50,848 bases of DNA, taken from assembly GCA_036897485.1 (NCBI GenBank), contig JAYMTF010000131.1, positions 1 to 50,848 on the forward strand, in the 5' to 3' direction. The notes below the pieces were generated by a model. It was not told the origin of the DNA and did no database searches. It saw only the letters and a program-made list of their open reading frames with translations. Both the position numbers and the translations under genes were made by a program. Shown here piece after piece: positions 1-12,001 of the stretch; the first letter of the stretch is position 1; each line of letters starts with the position of its first letter. This DNA is from Pelargonium nanum. Lineage: Eukaryota; Streptophyta; Magnoliopsida; Geraniales; Geraniaceae.

Positions 1-841
1 CCCTGGTTTGATTTTCTGGGTTCTTCCCAGGCTAATTGAGTTTTCTCCCATCATTGTGATTGGGTTCGTCTTGTCTAGGACGAGGTTTATCTCGCTTTCG
101 GATTTATCAGGTTTTCAATTCCGTAATTTAGTTGTTTTCCTTGTTTTAGTTTTGGTTTGTTTTCGGTTGCATGTAGTTTGTTGGTTTGGTTCCACTTCTT
201 GGCGTTTAGCCTAATAAAATTTTACATTTCCTATTAAAACATAGCAAATTCGTTACATTCTATGACAAATAAAAAATAAACTGCAACCTTCCAATACGTA
301 AAATTACAAAACAAAACAAAACGTTGCAACAAAAAAATAAAGTATATATGATGGTAAGAAGAAATGGAAGCAAGAGTATATGCATGACCTTTTCTTACTT
401 TTTGAATGACTTCTCTTAGGTGCAAAAATATCTCAAACTAATGCTAAAGTGAACAAAATTGTTTTTAACTTTACTCGTATTTTGATGAGATGAAACAAAA
501 CCATTGTTTATGGAAGTTACTTCTCCTTAATTTCTACTTTTGAATTACTTTGTCTTTATTGAAAATACAATTTAAACGTAATGTTGAATACAATTAAACT
601 ACTTTTAACTTCACATGCATCTTGATAAAGAATAATAAAATTATTATTTGAATCAGTTACATCTCATTTTTAGAAGTGTTACAAAACATGCCTTTACTTC
701 TTTGATGATTTTGACGTTATTGTAAAAATACTCTAAATAAAATTGAAACATGCATAAACTCGTCTTCAACTTACATTTTTGTGAAACGTATTTGTTGTCT
801 AAACTTTTTTCCTTATATATAGTGTTTTTATTGAATTCTTT
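1..841. other. AT-rich stretch, no supported gene
   Basis: The first ~210 bases are T-rich on the plus strand and look like leader or intron sequence, but no splice-joined coding frame can be supported. The open frame at 8-214 is hydrophobic, low in complexity and unlike any family I know. The remainder is AT-rich intergenic DNA. An upstream gene cut by the window edge cannot be excluded. Confidence 0.4.
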
Positions 842-1252
842 TTATTGGCAAGAAGATAAGGAATAAAATTTGGAGTAACAGCATTGTCCTATATTATTGC
901 TTCTTGAAATCGAATCATAAGTTCTAACGAGCTTATGAGCTACTTGTTTCATAAAACGAATTGTATAGATAACAATAAGATATATAGGACTCTCATTTAC
1001 AAAAAGAGAATCATCAATAGCTAAATCATAATAACTATTATCCTCAATACCAACATTAAGAACATGAAAAACTTTTTGACAATATGACTTGATGATCAAT
1101 CGAATCAGTTGCCTCAATTTTATCCATCTCAAACCCTCACGGATAACTAATGGTTCCACCTCCGTTGAGACAAACCAAGCTGCATTTAGTAACAATTCAT
1201 CAGGGTGCAACTAAAACCATATCCGCTTTCCAAATCAGCCTCGCTCGACAGT
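842..1252 (-). pseudogene. Decayed RNase H-like domain fragment (retroelement-type)
   Basis: The minus-strand frame at 842-1210 encodes 122 residues. Its order of motifs follows the plant RNase H-like domain found at the end of LINE-type polyproteins and in many stand-alone copies: an AAWF stretch, an alternating REGLRW helix, a segment around CQKVFHVLN in place of the usual ESDC..V..LN, an acidic IDDSLF segment, and QVAHKLVRTY where the family has N.vAH.LAr. Upstream of the first Met the frame is broken by stops, and the catalytic acidic N-terminal strand is missing. No reverse transcriptase remains nearby. I read it as a degenerate transposon fragment. Family assignment is from motif order only. 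Confidence 0.5.
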
Positions 1253-1589
1253 CTTAGAAACTACAATACACAAAAGCAATGATTGTTAACTTTTATTCCA
1301 ACCATTTCCTCAAGAAAAGTCTAATCACCATTAAAAATTTGATCTTTAAAAATTAGAAATACATATGATACTCTTTTTCAAGCAAAAATTAGAATTCTTT
1401 GAACCAAACTCTCTCTTTCTCATATATAATAAGCCCAAAATAATTGCAGCCCAAGTATGAGAATAGAGATGGACCAGGAGACAGTGTCACGTCGCATGAG
1501 GAACCGACCTTGCCCGATCCAGTTTACGACAGTCCCGTTCTTGCTAAATTGAAACCCTAGTGGACTCTACTAGACTCAACTTGACTGCA

Positions 1590-2440
1590 CGTCAATTACA
1601 TCATCTTCGGCTCCCATTGTTCTCTACCCAAAAGCTTCACGAAGAAGAAGAAGAAGAGGCTCTTTCTCGTCAACCGCGTCGCTAGCTCGCTCCACAAGAC
1701 CTGGTACCCTCACACTCTCCTCCCGATCATTTTCTCTCAAATCACCACTTCGTATGTGTTTTTATTTTGATCTGAGTTAAGAGATTCAGTGTCCGTCGTC
1801 GCTGGTTTGGATGTGTATCGAAGTAGTGGAATTTGGATAATTTGATGTCTGCATGTCGAATTGTGGGCAATTATGGATCTGGGTCTTGCTTATCATGATG
1901 TGGGTACTGGGATTGTAGTTAAAAATTGAAAATTTGGGTGTAAATCTATGATGGGTCAGTGACCCTGGAGATTGTAGTGGCAGTCTCGCAAAATTGGTTA
2001 TGTGGGTTGGTTCATTAGATTTGGATTATTGAAGGGTTTGTATTGTTGCCAATTGGGGATATTGTAAGATACCTCTGGTGTAATGTCTTGTATATGAATA
2101 TTGTTATTGGGGAATTCGGATGTGTTGGACAGAAAAACAAGATAATCTTGCATGTGTTGCTATTACTTCAGGCTCTTGTTGATAATTTATAGATTTTATT
2201 GCATAAGTTCTCAAGGAAAATGGCTCAATGTGCGAGAGCTAATTATCGTGTGATGATATGAAAAGCTCTCTATTTTGTCCTTTGGTAGTTGTGTGTTTAT
2301 GCTTTGCTTTGACATGCACTGGAAGATGAAAGAGTTTTTGCCACTACTTACATCAAGTGATTAATTTATAATTGTATTTCTTTATGATCCAGGTATTTTT
2401 ACTTACATTGCATGCTGCGGGATTCAGTTTGATTTGAAAT
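1590..2440 (+). promoter_or_regulatory. 5' leader of eIF3a with a leader intron
   Basis: The leader exon lies around 1600-1701. It holds a GAA-rich run (about 1638-1660) and ends at a good donor, CTG|GTACCC, near 1701. A T-rich intron follows, up to the acceptor ATCCAG at 2387-2392. The second leader piece, 2393-2440, runs straight into the ATG at 2441. A leader intron is common in plant housekeeping genes and often raises expression. The transcription start is not visible with certainty. Confidence 0.55.
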
Positions 2441-5400
2441 ATGTCGCAGTTTGCAAAACCAGAAAATGCTCTTAAGCGAGCTGAAGGTCAGTGGCAATCT
2501 TTATGATCTTATCTTCTTTCCGATCCTTTAGGGATTCATAAAAATCTCACTGCTCACTAGGAACTGGAATAGCAGTTTCAGTCAAATACTTCTCCCTTTT
2601 TAGCTCACAATATTGTGATCGAAGGAATGCCAACTTTTATCCTTGAAATTCCAACTATTTATGTGACATTGGATGTTGAGTATACCGATGTCAATTGGCA
2701 GTTTCTAATGATTCCTCAACGGGGTGGATGTCATGATAGATAGTGAAACACATCTTAGTTTGACAAATACATTAAATAGTGTGAATGTTTAATTCTATGT
2801 TGTATGTTTGACTGATTTTTCTTCGATGTTGGGATGCAGAGCTTATCAATGTTGGGCAGAAGCAAGATGCCTTGCAAGCACTTCATGATCTTATCACCTC
2901 AAAGAGACATCGTGCTTGGCAGAAGCCACTGGAGCGTATTATGTTCAAGTATGTGGAGCTTTGTGTGGACTTACGTAAAGGACGGTTTGCAAAGGACGGA
3001 CTGATTCAGTATAGAATTGCTTGTCAGCAAGTGAATGTTAATTCTTTGGAGGAGGTGATTAAGCACTTCATTCATTTGTCCACTGAGAAGGCTGAACAGG
3101 CTCGTAGTCAGGCACAGGCCCTTGAAGATGCTCTTGATGTAGATGATTTAGAAGCAGATAAAAGACCGGAAGATCTGATGCTAAGTTATGTCAGTGGAGA
3201 TAAAGGGAAAGATAGGTCTGACCGTGAGTTGGTTACCCCATGGTTTAAGTTTTTATGGGAGACCTACAGAACAGTGCTAGAGATACTGCGCAACAATTCA
3301 AAGTTGGAGGCTCTATACGCGGTAATTTCTTCTTAGATCTAAATACTGAACATTCTGTGGTCACAGTAGTTAGTCTTTTTCAGATTGGTAACTCACAGAG
3401 TAATGATGACCAGAAATTAGGACTAAGTGGTTTGTTTTATGTGTATATATCTAATTAGTTGGGGAAAAAAGGTTTTAAGAGGCCATGTTTTAGTTTAATG
3501 TGGCAAGATAATGTGCTGTTATCATGGTAGATTTGTTACATACAGGTTAATGCATTCAAACCTCAAAATGCTATTTAACTGATTTTCAATTTGCATATCG
3601 TGACCATCATGGCCAAACCTAAATCCTTAGTTTGTTATGATTGGGCGATAGCTTATTATCAATATGGACTATAGTTGTCCATTATTTTCAGATTGATGCT
3701 ATTGTTGGCATCACTACAGTGTTAGCTTCTAATATTATCAAAGATGTGGTATTTTACTGATTTTCAAATCTCATTGGCAGATGACAGCTCACCGTGCTTT
3801 CCAATTCTGCAAGCAGTACAAACGAACAACAGAGTTTCGCAGGTTATGTGAAATTATTAGGAATCATCTGTCAAACCTCAACAAGTACAGAGATCAAAGA
3901 GATAGACCTGACTTGTCTGCTCCTGAGAGTTTGCAATTTTATCTGGATACAAGATTTGAGCAACTTAAGATTGCTACTGAACTTGAATTATGGCAGGTAT
4001 GAGGTATCTATTAAATATTGATTTTCTATTTTGTGTTTATCTTTTTATTTTTATTTTTTGGCACTGATAGGTTACACAAATATGATTATGTCATCAGATA
4101 CGAGCATATAGTATCTCTTCTCGTGATAACTGTGTTGTTTCCTGCAGGAAGCTTTTCGCTCTGTTGAAGATATTCATGGCTTGATGTGCATGGTTAAGAA
4201 AACCCCAAAATCATCCTTGATGGTGGTATATTACGCCAAGCTTATCGAAATTTTCTGGGTCTCATCAAGCCATTTGTATCATGCCTATGCATGGTTCAAG
4301 CTTTTTATGCTTCAAAAGAGCTTCAATAAGAACTTAAGTCAGAAGGATTTGCAATTGATAGCATCATCTGTTGTATTGGCTGTACTTTCAGTGGTTCCTT
4401 ATACTAACACCCATGGTGCCTCTCATCTGGAACTTGAGAATGAGAAGGAGCGCAATTTGAGGATGGCTAATCTTCTGGGGTTCAATCTTGACCCTAAGTT
4501 TGATAGCAGAGAAGTGGTAGTGTGAATTACTTGCATTTGTTCATAATTTTTTTTTATGAATTATTTTGTTCTGATATTCTTCAAATTCACAGCTCTCAAG
4601 GTCGTCCCTTCTATCTGAACTGGTAAGATCATGTTGATTTCCTTACCGTTTTCTTTTTGCTCTTGAAAATTGTTTTGTATTTATGTTCATATGTTTTTTA
4701 AATTGCTATCAGCCTCATATATGAATATGTTAGAAATGCTGATTTTTGTGTTTCGCACCTATCACTATCATTTTCTGGTCTATATAGCTGGATTCTTGTT
4801 GACTGGTCTGGGTGTTCATCACAGGTTTCCAAAGGTGTACTGAACTGTGTAACTCAGGAAGTTAAGGATCTTTACAATCTTTTGGAGCATGAGTATCTCC
4901 CTCTCGATCTTGCCTCGAAGATACAACCTTTACTATCTAAAGTTTCAAAACTTGGGGGTAAGCTTTCCTCGGCTTCTTCAGTTCCAGAAGTGCAGATGTC
5001 GCAGTATGTTCCTGCCTTGGAAAAGCTTGCTACATTGAGATTACTTCAGCAGGTATTTCCCTATTTGGATCTGTTTTCCTTGTTTCTCACATGCTATAAG
5101 CCTATAAATGTTTTTTCTTTCTTTCAAAAACTGAATATTTTTTTGGTTGATTCTTTTGCTTCTGCCTACCAGGTTTCCCAAGTCTATGAAACCATGCAAA
5201 TTGAGAGTCTGTCTTCAATGATACCATTTTTTGGTTTTGCTGAAGTGGAGAGAATTTCTGTAGATGCTGTCAAACACAACTTCATAGCAATGAAAGTTGA
5301 TCATATGAAGGGTGTTATCTTCTTTGGTAGTTTGGTAAGTTCTTGTGCTGTAATTCGTTTTACTACCCTTGGTTTGTGGAAAATAAATTTATTTTCTGTA

Positions 5401-8212
5401 GCCTTGTAATTTTGAATCCTTAATAATTTTCAACTTAAAGCATGTGTTTGCCTTGCTTATGCAACATCACGCATGTCTTGTAATCATATGAGATTTTGGT
5501 GCTCAAATTGATTATTCTAGCTTATTTTTCAATTATGCTGTGCTTCAGCTAGGTACCCTACATGATTTTTGTTTTCAATTGCTGGTTGTGCGTTTTGTCT
5601 TAACTATCCCTCGTTGCCTCCTCAGCCCTTTCAAGAGGAATTTGAGAATGCAAAAATAAATAGCATATCTCTGTTGAAGAGTGTTTTGGAAATGCGTTTA
5701 AAAAAATAATTTACATCTATTTGCTAAGCTAAAGATTTGATCCATCTTCGTGTTGGTTTGAGAATGGGATGTATTGTGCACTGGAACTTTTTTTAGTCTT
5801 ATTATCTGTATCTCTTGATGTCTTTCATTGGTCATTTTTGTTTAATTCATTTGTGTCCTCGTATCAGGACCTTGAATCTGATGTACTGCGGAATCACTTG
5901 ACTGCTCTTGCGGAATCCTTAAATAAAGCAAGGGCCTTGATATATCCTCCTGTGAAGAAAGAATCAAAACTCAGTGAACTGTTGCCAAGTTTAGCGGAGA
6001 CTGTGGACAAGGAACATAAGAGGCTTTTAGCTCGGAAATCAATTATTGAGAAACGCAAGGAGGAGCAAGAGCGTCAGCTTCTGGAAATGGTATCCTTGTC
6101 TGTCCCTCATTTTTTATTCCTCACAGTTTCATTATTTTTCTTCTGAAATGAGGAATAATATTCTTCGCACATGTCATGGTTGAAAGGAACGCGAGGAGGA
6201 GTCAAAGAGGTTAAAACTACAGAAGATAACTGAAGAGGCTGAACAGAAAAGGCTTGCATCTGAGATTGAGCAAAGGAAGAACCAAAGGATTCTTCGTGAA
6301 ATAGAGGAGCGAGAACTTGAAGAAGCACAGGCTCTGCTACTGGAAACTGAAAAGCGCCATAAGAAAAAAGGAAAGAAGCCACTCCTTGAGGGAGTAAGTA
6401 AACTTTGGCTTTATCTTTCACTTTTCGTTAGAGTAGAACCACTTCTGATATTAGTTTTTTCAATAGGAAAAGGTGACAAAGCAAACATTGATGGAGTTGG
6501 CCTTAAGTGAGCAACTTAGGGAGAGGCAGGAAATGGAAAAGAAACTCCAAAAGCTGGCTAAAACTATGGATTATTTGGAAAGAGCAAAAAGGGAGGAGGC
6601 AGCTCCCTTGATTGAAGCTGCATATCAGCGACGTGTGGTGGAAGAGAAGATGCTTCATGAACGTGAACAAGAGGTATTTTCTTGGATCTATCTATATATG
6701 TGTATGCTGAAATAGTATTCCTATTTTTCATTAATATTTCTACTATAGATTAAGTTAAGAGCTAGTGGGAGGGTGAGACTAGGTGCTTATTAAGTAACTT
6801 TTTATTCTGTTACCATTGATCTATGACTCATGCATCTAAAATTATGATTCGTTTTTTTATTTATAAAAAATCATTTCTGAAGTTGCTGTTTTCCTTTATA
6901 TTTACTTTTGCTTTACTGACCAAAATGTTACTCTTTGCAGAGAGAAATTGAGCTGAGCAGACTACGCCATGATGGGGACCTCAAGGAGAAAAATAGGTTG
7001 TCAAGAATGTTGGACAATAAGGTCAGTTCTCTATCGTGGTGTATGGAAGAGGTTGTCTTCAAATTGTTGGATTGACAACTTCAGCTGTTGGACAGATAGT
7101 TGGAGCTTTTTTTATTTGCCCATCTTAGCATTCTTGTCTGGTGTCATGACTAGTGTCCATATAATCTAAGTTTGTGCACGATCTCTAGTGGCTTTGTGGA
7201 TCATATGACTTGATTGCTGTCTGTCCATTTGAGCGTACCCTTTTAGTATTTATGACTAACATTTGTTGTGATTTTTTTTTTCCACAGATTATATTCCAGG
7301 AACAAGTTATAAGCCGCCGGCAATCTGAGTTTGACAGGAGAAGAGCTGAGAAAGAGGAGCAAATTAGGCAAATTATCCAGGCCCGAAAACAGGAGCGGGA
7401 GTACATGAGAAAGAAAATATACTATGTGAGGACAGAAGAGGCAAGATTGAGAAAGCAGCAGGAAGAGGAGGAAGCTCGCAAACGTGAAGGTATTCTTGCA
7501 TAAACAATATCCTCTATTGATATGGACTATGAACCCAGCATCATTCAAATGATTGTGTTAGTTGCATACAATTCATAATAAGGATCATATGCCCTTTTCC
7601 CTTTTCCCAATATTTTCCATTTATCATTTTTCTTGATTCAAACTTTTGATGTGATGTGTATTATATCTTTGGTGTTTGATGCATGCAGAGGCTGAGAGAC
7701 GAAGGAAAGAAGAAGCTGAAAGGAAGGCAAAGTTGGATGAAATTGCTGAAAAACAAAGGCAAAGGGAGCGGGAACTAGAAGAGAAGGAAAGGCTGAGAAG
7801 AGAAGCTCTTCTTGGGAGATCAAGTGATGGGCTCTCTAGGCCCTCTGAAACTCCTGTTGGTTCTCGTCCGGATCCTGTTGCTCCAGCTGCTGCGGCTGCC
7901 GCCGCCGCTGCCCCTGCTGCAGCACCAGCTCCCGGTAAATATGTTCCCAGGTTTCGGCGATCTGAAGGCTCAGGGCAGGCTCCTCCACCTTCAGAACCAC
8001 AACGTTGGGGCAGCACCAGGCCTGATGAACGCCCAACCCAACCCACTGGTGATAGGTGGGGCAGCAGCAGCAGGGCCGATGAGCGCCCAACCCAACCCTC
8101 TGGTGATAGGTGGCGCAGTGGGGGCAGTGAAGACCGTAGGCCTACTGCATTTGGTGGTGGACGATCCACTTGGTCATCATCCAAGATTCCTCCTCGTGCA
8201 GGCGAACGTTGA
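2441..8212 (+). CDS. TIF3A1: Eukaryotic translation initiation factor 3 subunit A (eIF3a)
   Basis: This is the largest scaffold subunit of eIF3, which binds the 40S ribosome and recruits mRNA in the cytosol. There are thirteen coding exons: 2441-2486, 2840-3321, 3781-3996, 4148-4516, 4593-4622, 4825-5052, 5173-5334, 5868-6089, 6187-6393, 6467-6673, 6941-7021, 7288-7489, 7689-8212. Together they give 991 residues, close to the ~987 of Arabidopsis. The start [15 protein letters not shown] matches the family N-terminus. An N-terminal helical and PCI region covers roughly residues 1-510. From about 550 to 860 there is a long charged, spectrin-like coiled coil rich in Glu, Arg and Lys. The tail holds an alanine/proline run and two 18-residue copies around DERPTQP.GDRW (period 54 bp). 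All introns are GT-AG, and the fifth exon is only 30 nt. Recognition is secure. Confidence 0.97.
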
Positions 8213-8400
8213 GCTATGCTTGAACATATGCTTAGAAGCGTGCAGACTTTTTTGCTTCCTTCATTACAAATCCATTTCAACTTGTGAGTGTAATTTGTGG
8301 CGATTGCATGAAGAAGTTTTAGCCAATACAGAATAATGCTGTTTCTGTAGGGATGGTTTATATACATTGGTGTTATATCTAAGTAATTATATATTGTAGC
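8213..8400 (+). other. Probable 3' untranslated region of eIF3a
   Basis: The sequence after the TGA stop is T-rich with AATAAT and similar A-rich near-signals (around 8332), as in plant polyadenylation regions. The exact cleavage site is not determined. Confidence 0.4.
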
Positions 8401-9833
8401 TCCAATCCAACTACTAAGAAATCCAAGAGTTTTGTTTTGTTTCTTCCAATTATTCTGATTTTAGAACCTTGTTGTCACAGCACATTGTCCTTCGTATGTC
8501 TGATAATGCAGTTTGTGTTGGCTCTGAAGCATTTTCCTTGGAGCATTTGATCATCTGCCTTATTAGAGCATTATCTATCCATGTTGATGCATTTGACCTC
8601 ACTTTTACCCCTAATACTCTTATACTCTATAAGGCTGACCGTGAAGACGGTTAGGTCGACTTTATTATCTGCGTAGATTTTATTTTTTCTGCTGCCTCTA
8701 CATATAAAACTTAACTCATTAATTTCCTTTCCTGCTTTCAACCGTCGAGTAACTCCCAAGATAGCAGTAAAAACAAGATGTGTAAGCAGATCGCTCATCA
8801 AGATTCCATTGAAATATAAACCCCACAACGAAAAGTACTAACCAAACGATTGACCATAACTTTTAGCAGCCACGATGAATCCAGCTTGTTTGACAATGTG
8901 CAGGGGCTAGTTCTTGGTATATTCAATCGAGGTCAGATACTGCAAAGATCATGGTCTTTTAGCTTCGATTCGGTCTCACTAATGAGTGTCAACATCTCAA
9001 GGTTCTCTTGGATTATATCCTATGTTACTTTTCATAAGATACGTTTTCTTGTGCATAGGTTGATTCAAGATATGTGGAGCAGTAAAGGCAAAATCTTTTA
9101 GGACACAATTGAACCAATCATTTGTTACCAGAATGGATTCAAGTGTACAAGGTAAACCACATGTTGACACATTGCTATGTTGTTTTTGTCTGATATAATC
9201 TAAACTTGCATTAGCTGTAAGTGTGCACTATTAAAGTTGATTCGGCCTAAGATTCGTGGACACGCGCACTATTTTCAGTACGATCTCTAGCTTGTCCTTG
9301 CCTCGGTACATAATCAAACAAAAATTATTATGATTCTTTACTGATAAAACGTTAACACAGCAAGTTAGGACAAGAAAATGGGAGGAGCAAATGGCCTGTC
9401 AGTATTCTAAGTAGGGAAGTGGGATTGGTGTGACAATAGTTTATATCTGATATGCCCTATTGGCTCTTCCACAACTTCTCTACCTTAAAAGAATCATTAG
9501 TTAATGCCATAAATGGAAGGCCATTGTACGGATGAGATTCTGTGCATGGTGTTGGCATCATCTGTGACGTTTGTGTGTTTTTGTGTTGGCAGAAACTGGC
9601 TAATGAGCTTCAAATTTCATGGGCCTCACTTAGGCTTGATAATAGTTTAGGTTTTTAATCTAACACTGACATGTTTCTTGCCAAAGATTGGCTGTTGATG
9701 GACTGAGTGCTCGTTTGGTGGCACTAGTGTCTTCTTAAAGGAGGTGCCACGTGAGTAAAACGTAAATGTGGACTTCAGTAGGTTGTAAGGTAAAATGCAT
9801 AAAATGGTGACTTAGAGGAGGCAAGCTTTTGTA
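8400..9833. other. Intergenic region, nothing supported
   Basis: I see no coding frame with homology and no convincing RNA gene between the eIF3a 3' end and the duplicated region that begins at 9834. Short open frames here (for example 8469-8654 and 8850-9101) have no recognisable motifs. Confidence 0.5.
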
Positions 9834-10160
9834 GGGCTCTTTAAAAGAATTGGTTCATGCACGACCTCAGTGTCCACTGTGGGATTTCGGTCATCTTTAA
9901 GGAGTTAGGAGAGATAACACGTAAATTACTTTATTATTCTTATAAAATGTAGATTAAATCGACTTGATTTGTTAATAAGGTTGACTGATAACAAAACTCC
10001 TGCAGAGCTCCTTTAAGAAGTTGGTTCTTGCACCACCTCAGTGTCCCTATGGTATTTCGGTCAAATTTAAAGAGTTAGGAGAGATAACAAGTAAATTACT
10101 TTATTGTTTACGTAAAATGCAAATTGAATTGACTTGATTTGTCGATTAGGTCGACTGATT
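9834..10160. repeat. Tandem duplication, period ~171 bp
   Basis: Copy 1 (about 9834-9989) and copy 2 (about 10005-10160) share an almost unbroken series of blocks: CTTTAA.A.AATTGGTTC, CCTCAGTGTCC, GGAGTTAGGAGAGATAACA, GTAAATTACTTTATT, then GACTTGATTTGT and GACTGAT. They differ by scattered substitutions, so the duplication is not very recent. Confidence 0.85.
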
Positions 10161-10295
10161 TTAGTATGTTATACTGACATGAGAAACACTAGATGTTTCT
10201 GCAGATGAGGTTGACCTGATTTGTCGAGAGCATATGTAGTGATTGATATTACTAATTTGTTTCTTAAATACATCATGTCCATTTTGGTCATTTCA

Positions 10296-10622
10296 ACAAT
10301 TGATACCTCTTTATAATTATTTTGTTCCGAACATACTATTACATGAAACTCAACTTTTTTAAACAGCTTTTTACAGCTCCTTACAATTTCAACCACCGCC
10401 TTACAGTTTCTAGCAGTTTTCCAGTAGTGTTAACAAACAAGGCCTGCACAATTGATACCTCCTCATAATTGTTTTAATCCGAACATACTATTACACGAAA
10501 CTCAACTTTTTTTAAACAGCTCCTTACAACTCTTTACGTTTTCAACCACCTCCTTACAGTTCCTTGCAGTTTCCAGTAGAGTTGCCAAACAAGGCCTGCA
10601 CTTTGCCAAACAAGGCCTGCAC
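10296..10622. repeat. Tandem duplication, period ~152 bp, plus a 21-bp partial copy
   Basis: Copy 1 is 10296-10447 and copy 2 is 10448-10600. Both run from ACAATTGATACCTC through CCGAACATACTATTACA, GAAACTCAACTTTTTT and CCTTACAGTT to AACAAGGCCTGCA. A third, 21-bp echo of TTGCCAAACAAGGCCTGCA ends at 10622. The array ends about 100 bp before the wall-associated-kinase-like ORF, so it lies in its promoter. Confidence 0.88.
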
Positions 10623-10664
10623 TTTCATTGATGGGTTCTGCAATTATTTTAACACTTATTTTTT

Positions 10665-10674
10665 CATATAAATA
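10665..10674 (+). promoter_or_regulatory. TATA box of the wall-associated-kinase-like gene
   Basis: CATATAAATA lies 49 bp upstream of the ATG at 10723. That leaves a short leader of about 20-25 nt after a start at the usual distance downstream. Confidence 0.6.
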
Positions 10675-10722
10675 GGCACCTTGCTCTCAGCTATCTGTTG
10701 CTTCTCTGTGGCATTTTGAACT

Positions 10723-11409
10723 ATGAACACTAGAGGTAGTAGAGTCATGAAAATGGTGCTAGTGTTGCTATGTTATGTGTTTAGCTTAGTATCTCATGTG
10801 TCATCCCTTACTTCTTGTCCTAAATGTGGTGGCATTGAAGTCCCATACCCACTTAGCACCAGCAATGACTGTGGAGACTCTAGATACAGAGTCTACTGCA
10901 ACAATGGCAATTTAGAGTTCCTATCAGCTGAAGGGTTTCACTACAAAATCCTCAGGATCACCCCTGGTGATCACAAGCTTGTTATAAGCCCGCCTTCGAT
11001 ACTGCAAAACACATGTTACTCTTCTGATTTTCCCATGCAAGGGTTTAGGCTTGATGAGAGCTTACCCTTCAACATATCCTCTAGTAACACTGTCATGTTG
11101 CTCAACTGCTCCGAGTCTCTTCTCCGCTCGCCTTTGAACTGTTCTTCGAGCAGTTTTTGCAGGCAGTTTGAGGAAAAGGCGGTGGAGGCAAACGGGTGCA
11201 AGAACACCCTTTGCTGCCATTACCTGAAAGACTCGCGCATGACCTCGCATATGATTCGGGTAAGGGCTGGAGGATGCACAGCTTATACTTGCCTGGTGGA
11301 TGTGAAGCCTGGAGATTCTCTTCAGTCCTGGAGCTATGGCATTGAGCTGCAATGGGAGCCTCCTAAGCTTAGCTCTGCCAGCAAACAACACAAGCACACA
11401 ACTGATTAG
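10723..11409 (+). CDS. Secreted wall-associated receptor kinase-type galacturonan-binding domain protein
   Basis: A single exon encodes 228 residues. An N-terminal signal peptide (hydrophobic VLVLLCYVFSLVSHVSS, residues ~13-29) is followed by a GUB_WAK-type cysteine-rich domain. Its markers are CPKCGGIEVPYPLST near residue 32, a CG..RY.V.C pair, the SSNTVMLLNCS segment, and a later GGCTAY..LV element ending in GIELQWEPP. This is the ectodomain layout of WAK-like kinases of the WAKL20 group, which bind pectin in the cell wall. The protein ends just after ELQW and has no EGF-like or second Cys domain, no transmembrane helix and no kinase. It is therefore either a natural secreted ectodomain protein, as also exists in other plants, or a truncated gene. 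The start is supported by the TATA box and the signal peptide. Confidence 0.87.
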   Translation: MNTRGSRVMKMVLVLLCYVFSLVSHVSSLTSCPKCGGIEVPYPLSTSNDCGDSRYRVYCNNGNLEFLSAEGFHYKILRITPGDHKLVISPPSILQNTCYSSDFPMQGFRLDESLPFNISSSNTVMLLNCSESLLRSPLNCSSSSFCRQFEEKAVEANGCKNTLCCHYLKDSRMTSHMIRVRAGGCTAYTCLVDVKPGDSLQSWSYGIELQWEPPKLSSASKQHKHTTD

Positions 11410-12001
11410 TACTGAGACAGAACTGAAAAACCTTGTAGCCTTTGTTATGTCTTATGTAACATGTTCAATGTTCTTGCTTGCTTTTATCAGTTACTTCCTA
11501 TGTTTTGTCTTTCTTTTCATGTGTTTACTCATTGAATAAACTATAGTATTGATGTGTTATGGATCAATATACACATGCAGTTTATATGGGATGTATATGC
11601 TAATGCAACATCTCAACCAACAACAGGATAAGAAAATAACAGAGGAAATGTGAAGACAATAACCAATATATATAGATTGATCTATGTTTTATCCTAATAA
11701 TGAAAAAGCTGGCTCGATGGAACGTAAGTGATCTTCATTTATACTTACAAATTCAAGTTGTTAGTAATCAAACTCTACATACATATCTATCAAATAGCAT
11801 GTCAGTCTTTCTCTCAGTCAGTCCAACAGCCGAGCACAAACGGGAATCAAGACATACTCTTAATATTCTCTGTAACGACTACTAACTCTCCGTGTCTCTA
11901 CCACATTTCTTACACATCTATAACAGGAGAAGAAAATCCAAGCTTGCTCACACTGCCAGAGAAAAAATATATCAACATTAATTATGTTACTGAATAAATT
12001 G
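11410..12001. other. Convergent intergenic region
   Basis: This region separates the 3' ends of the wall-associated-kinase-like gene (plus) and the PP2C gene (minus). It is AT-rich and should hold both 3' untranslated regions. No further gene is supported. Confidence 0.5.

Noticed and set aside
7624-8367. 247-residue minus-strand ORF opposite the eIF3a tail
   Set aside because: It is a GC-rich shadow of the eIF3a last exon, with low-complexity Ala/Ser/Leu content and no family motifs.
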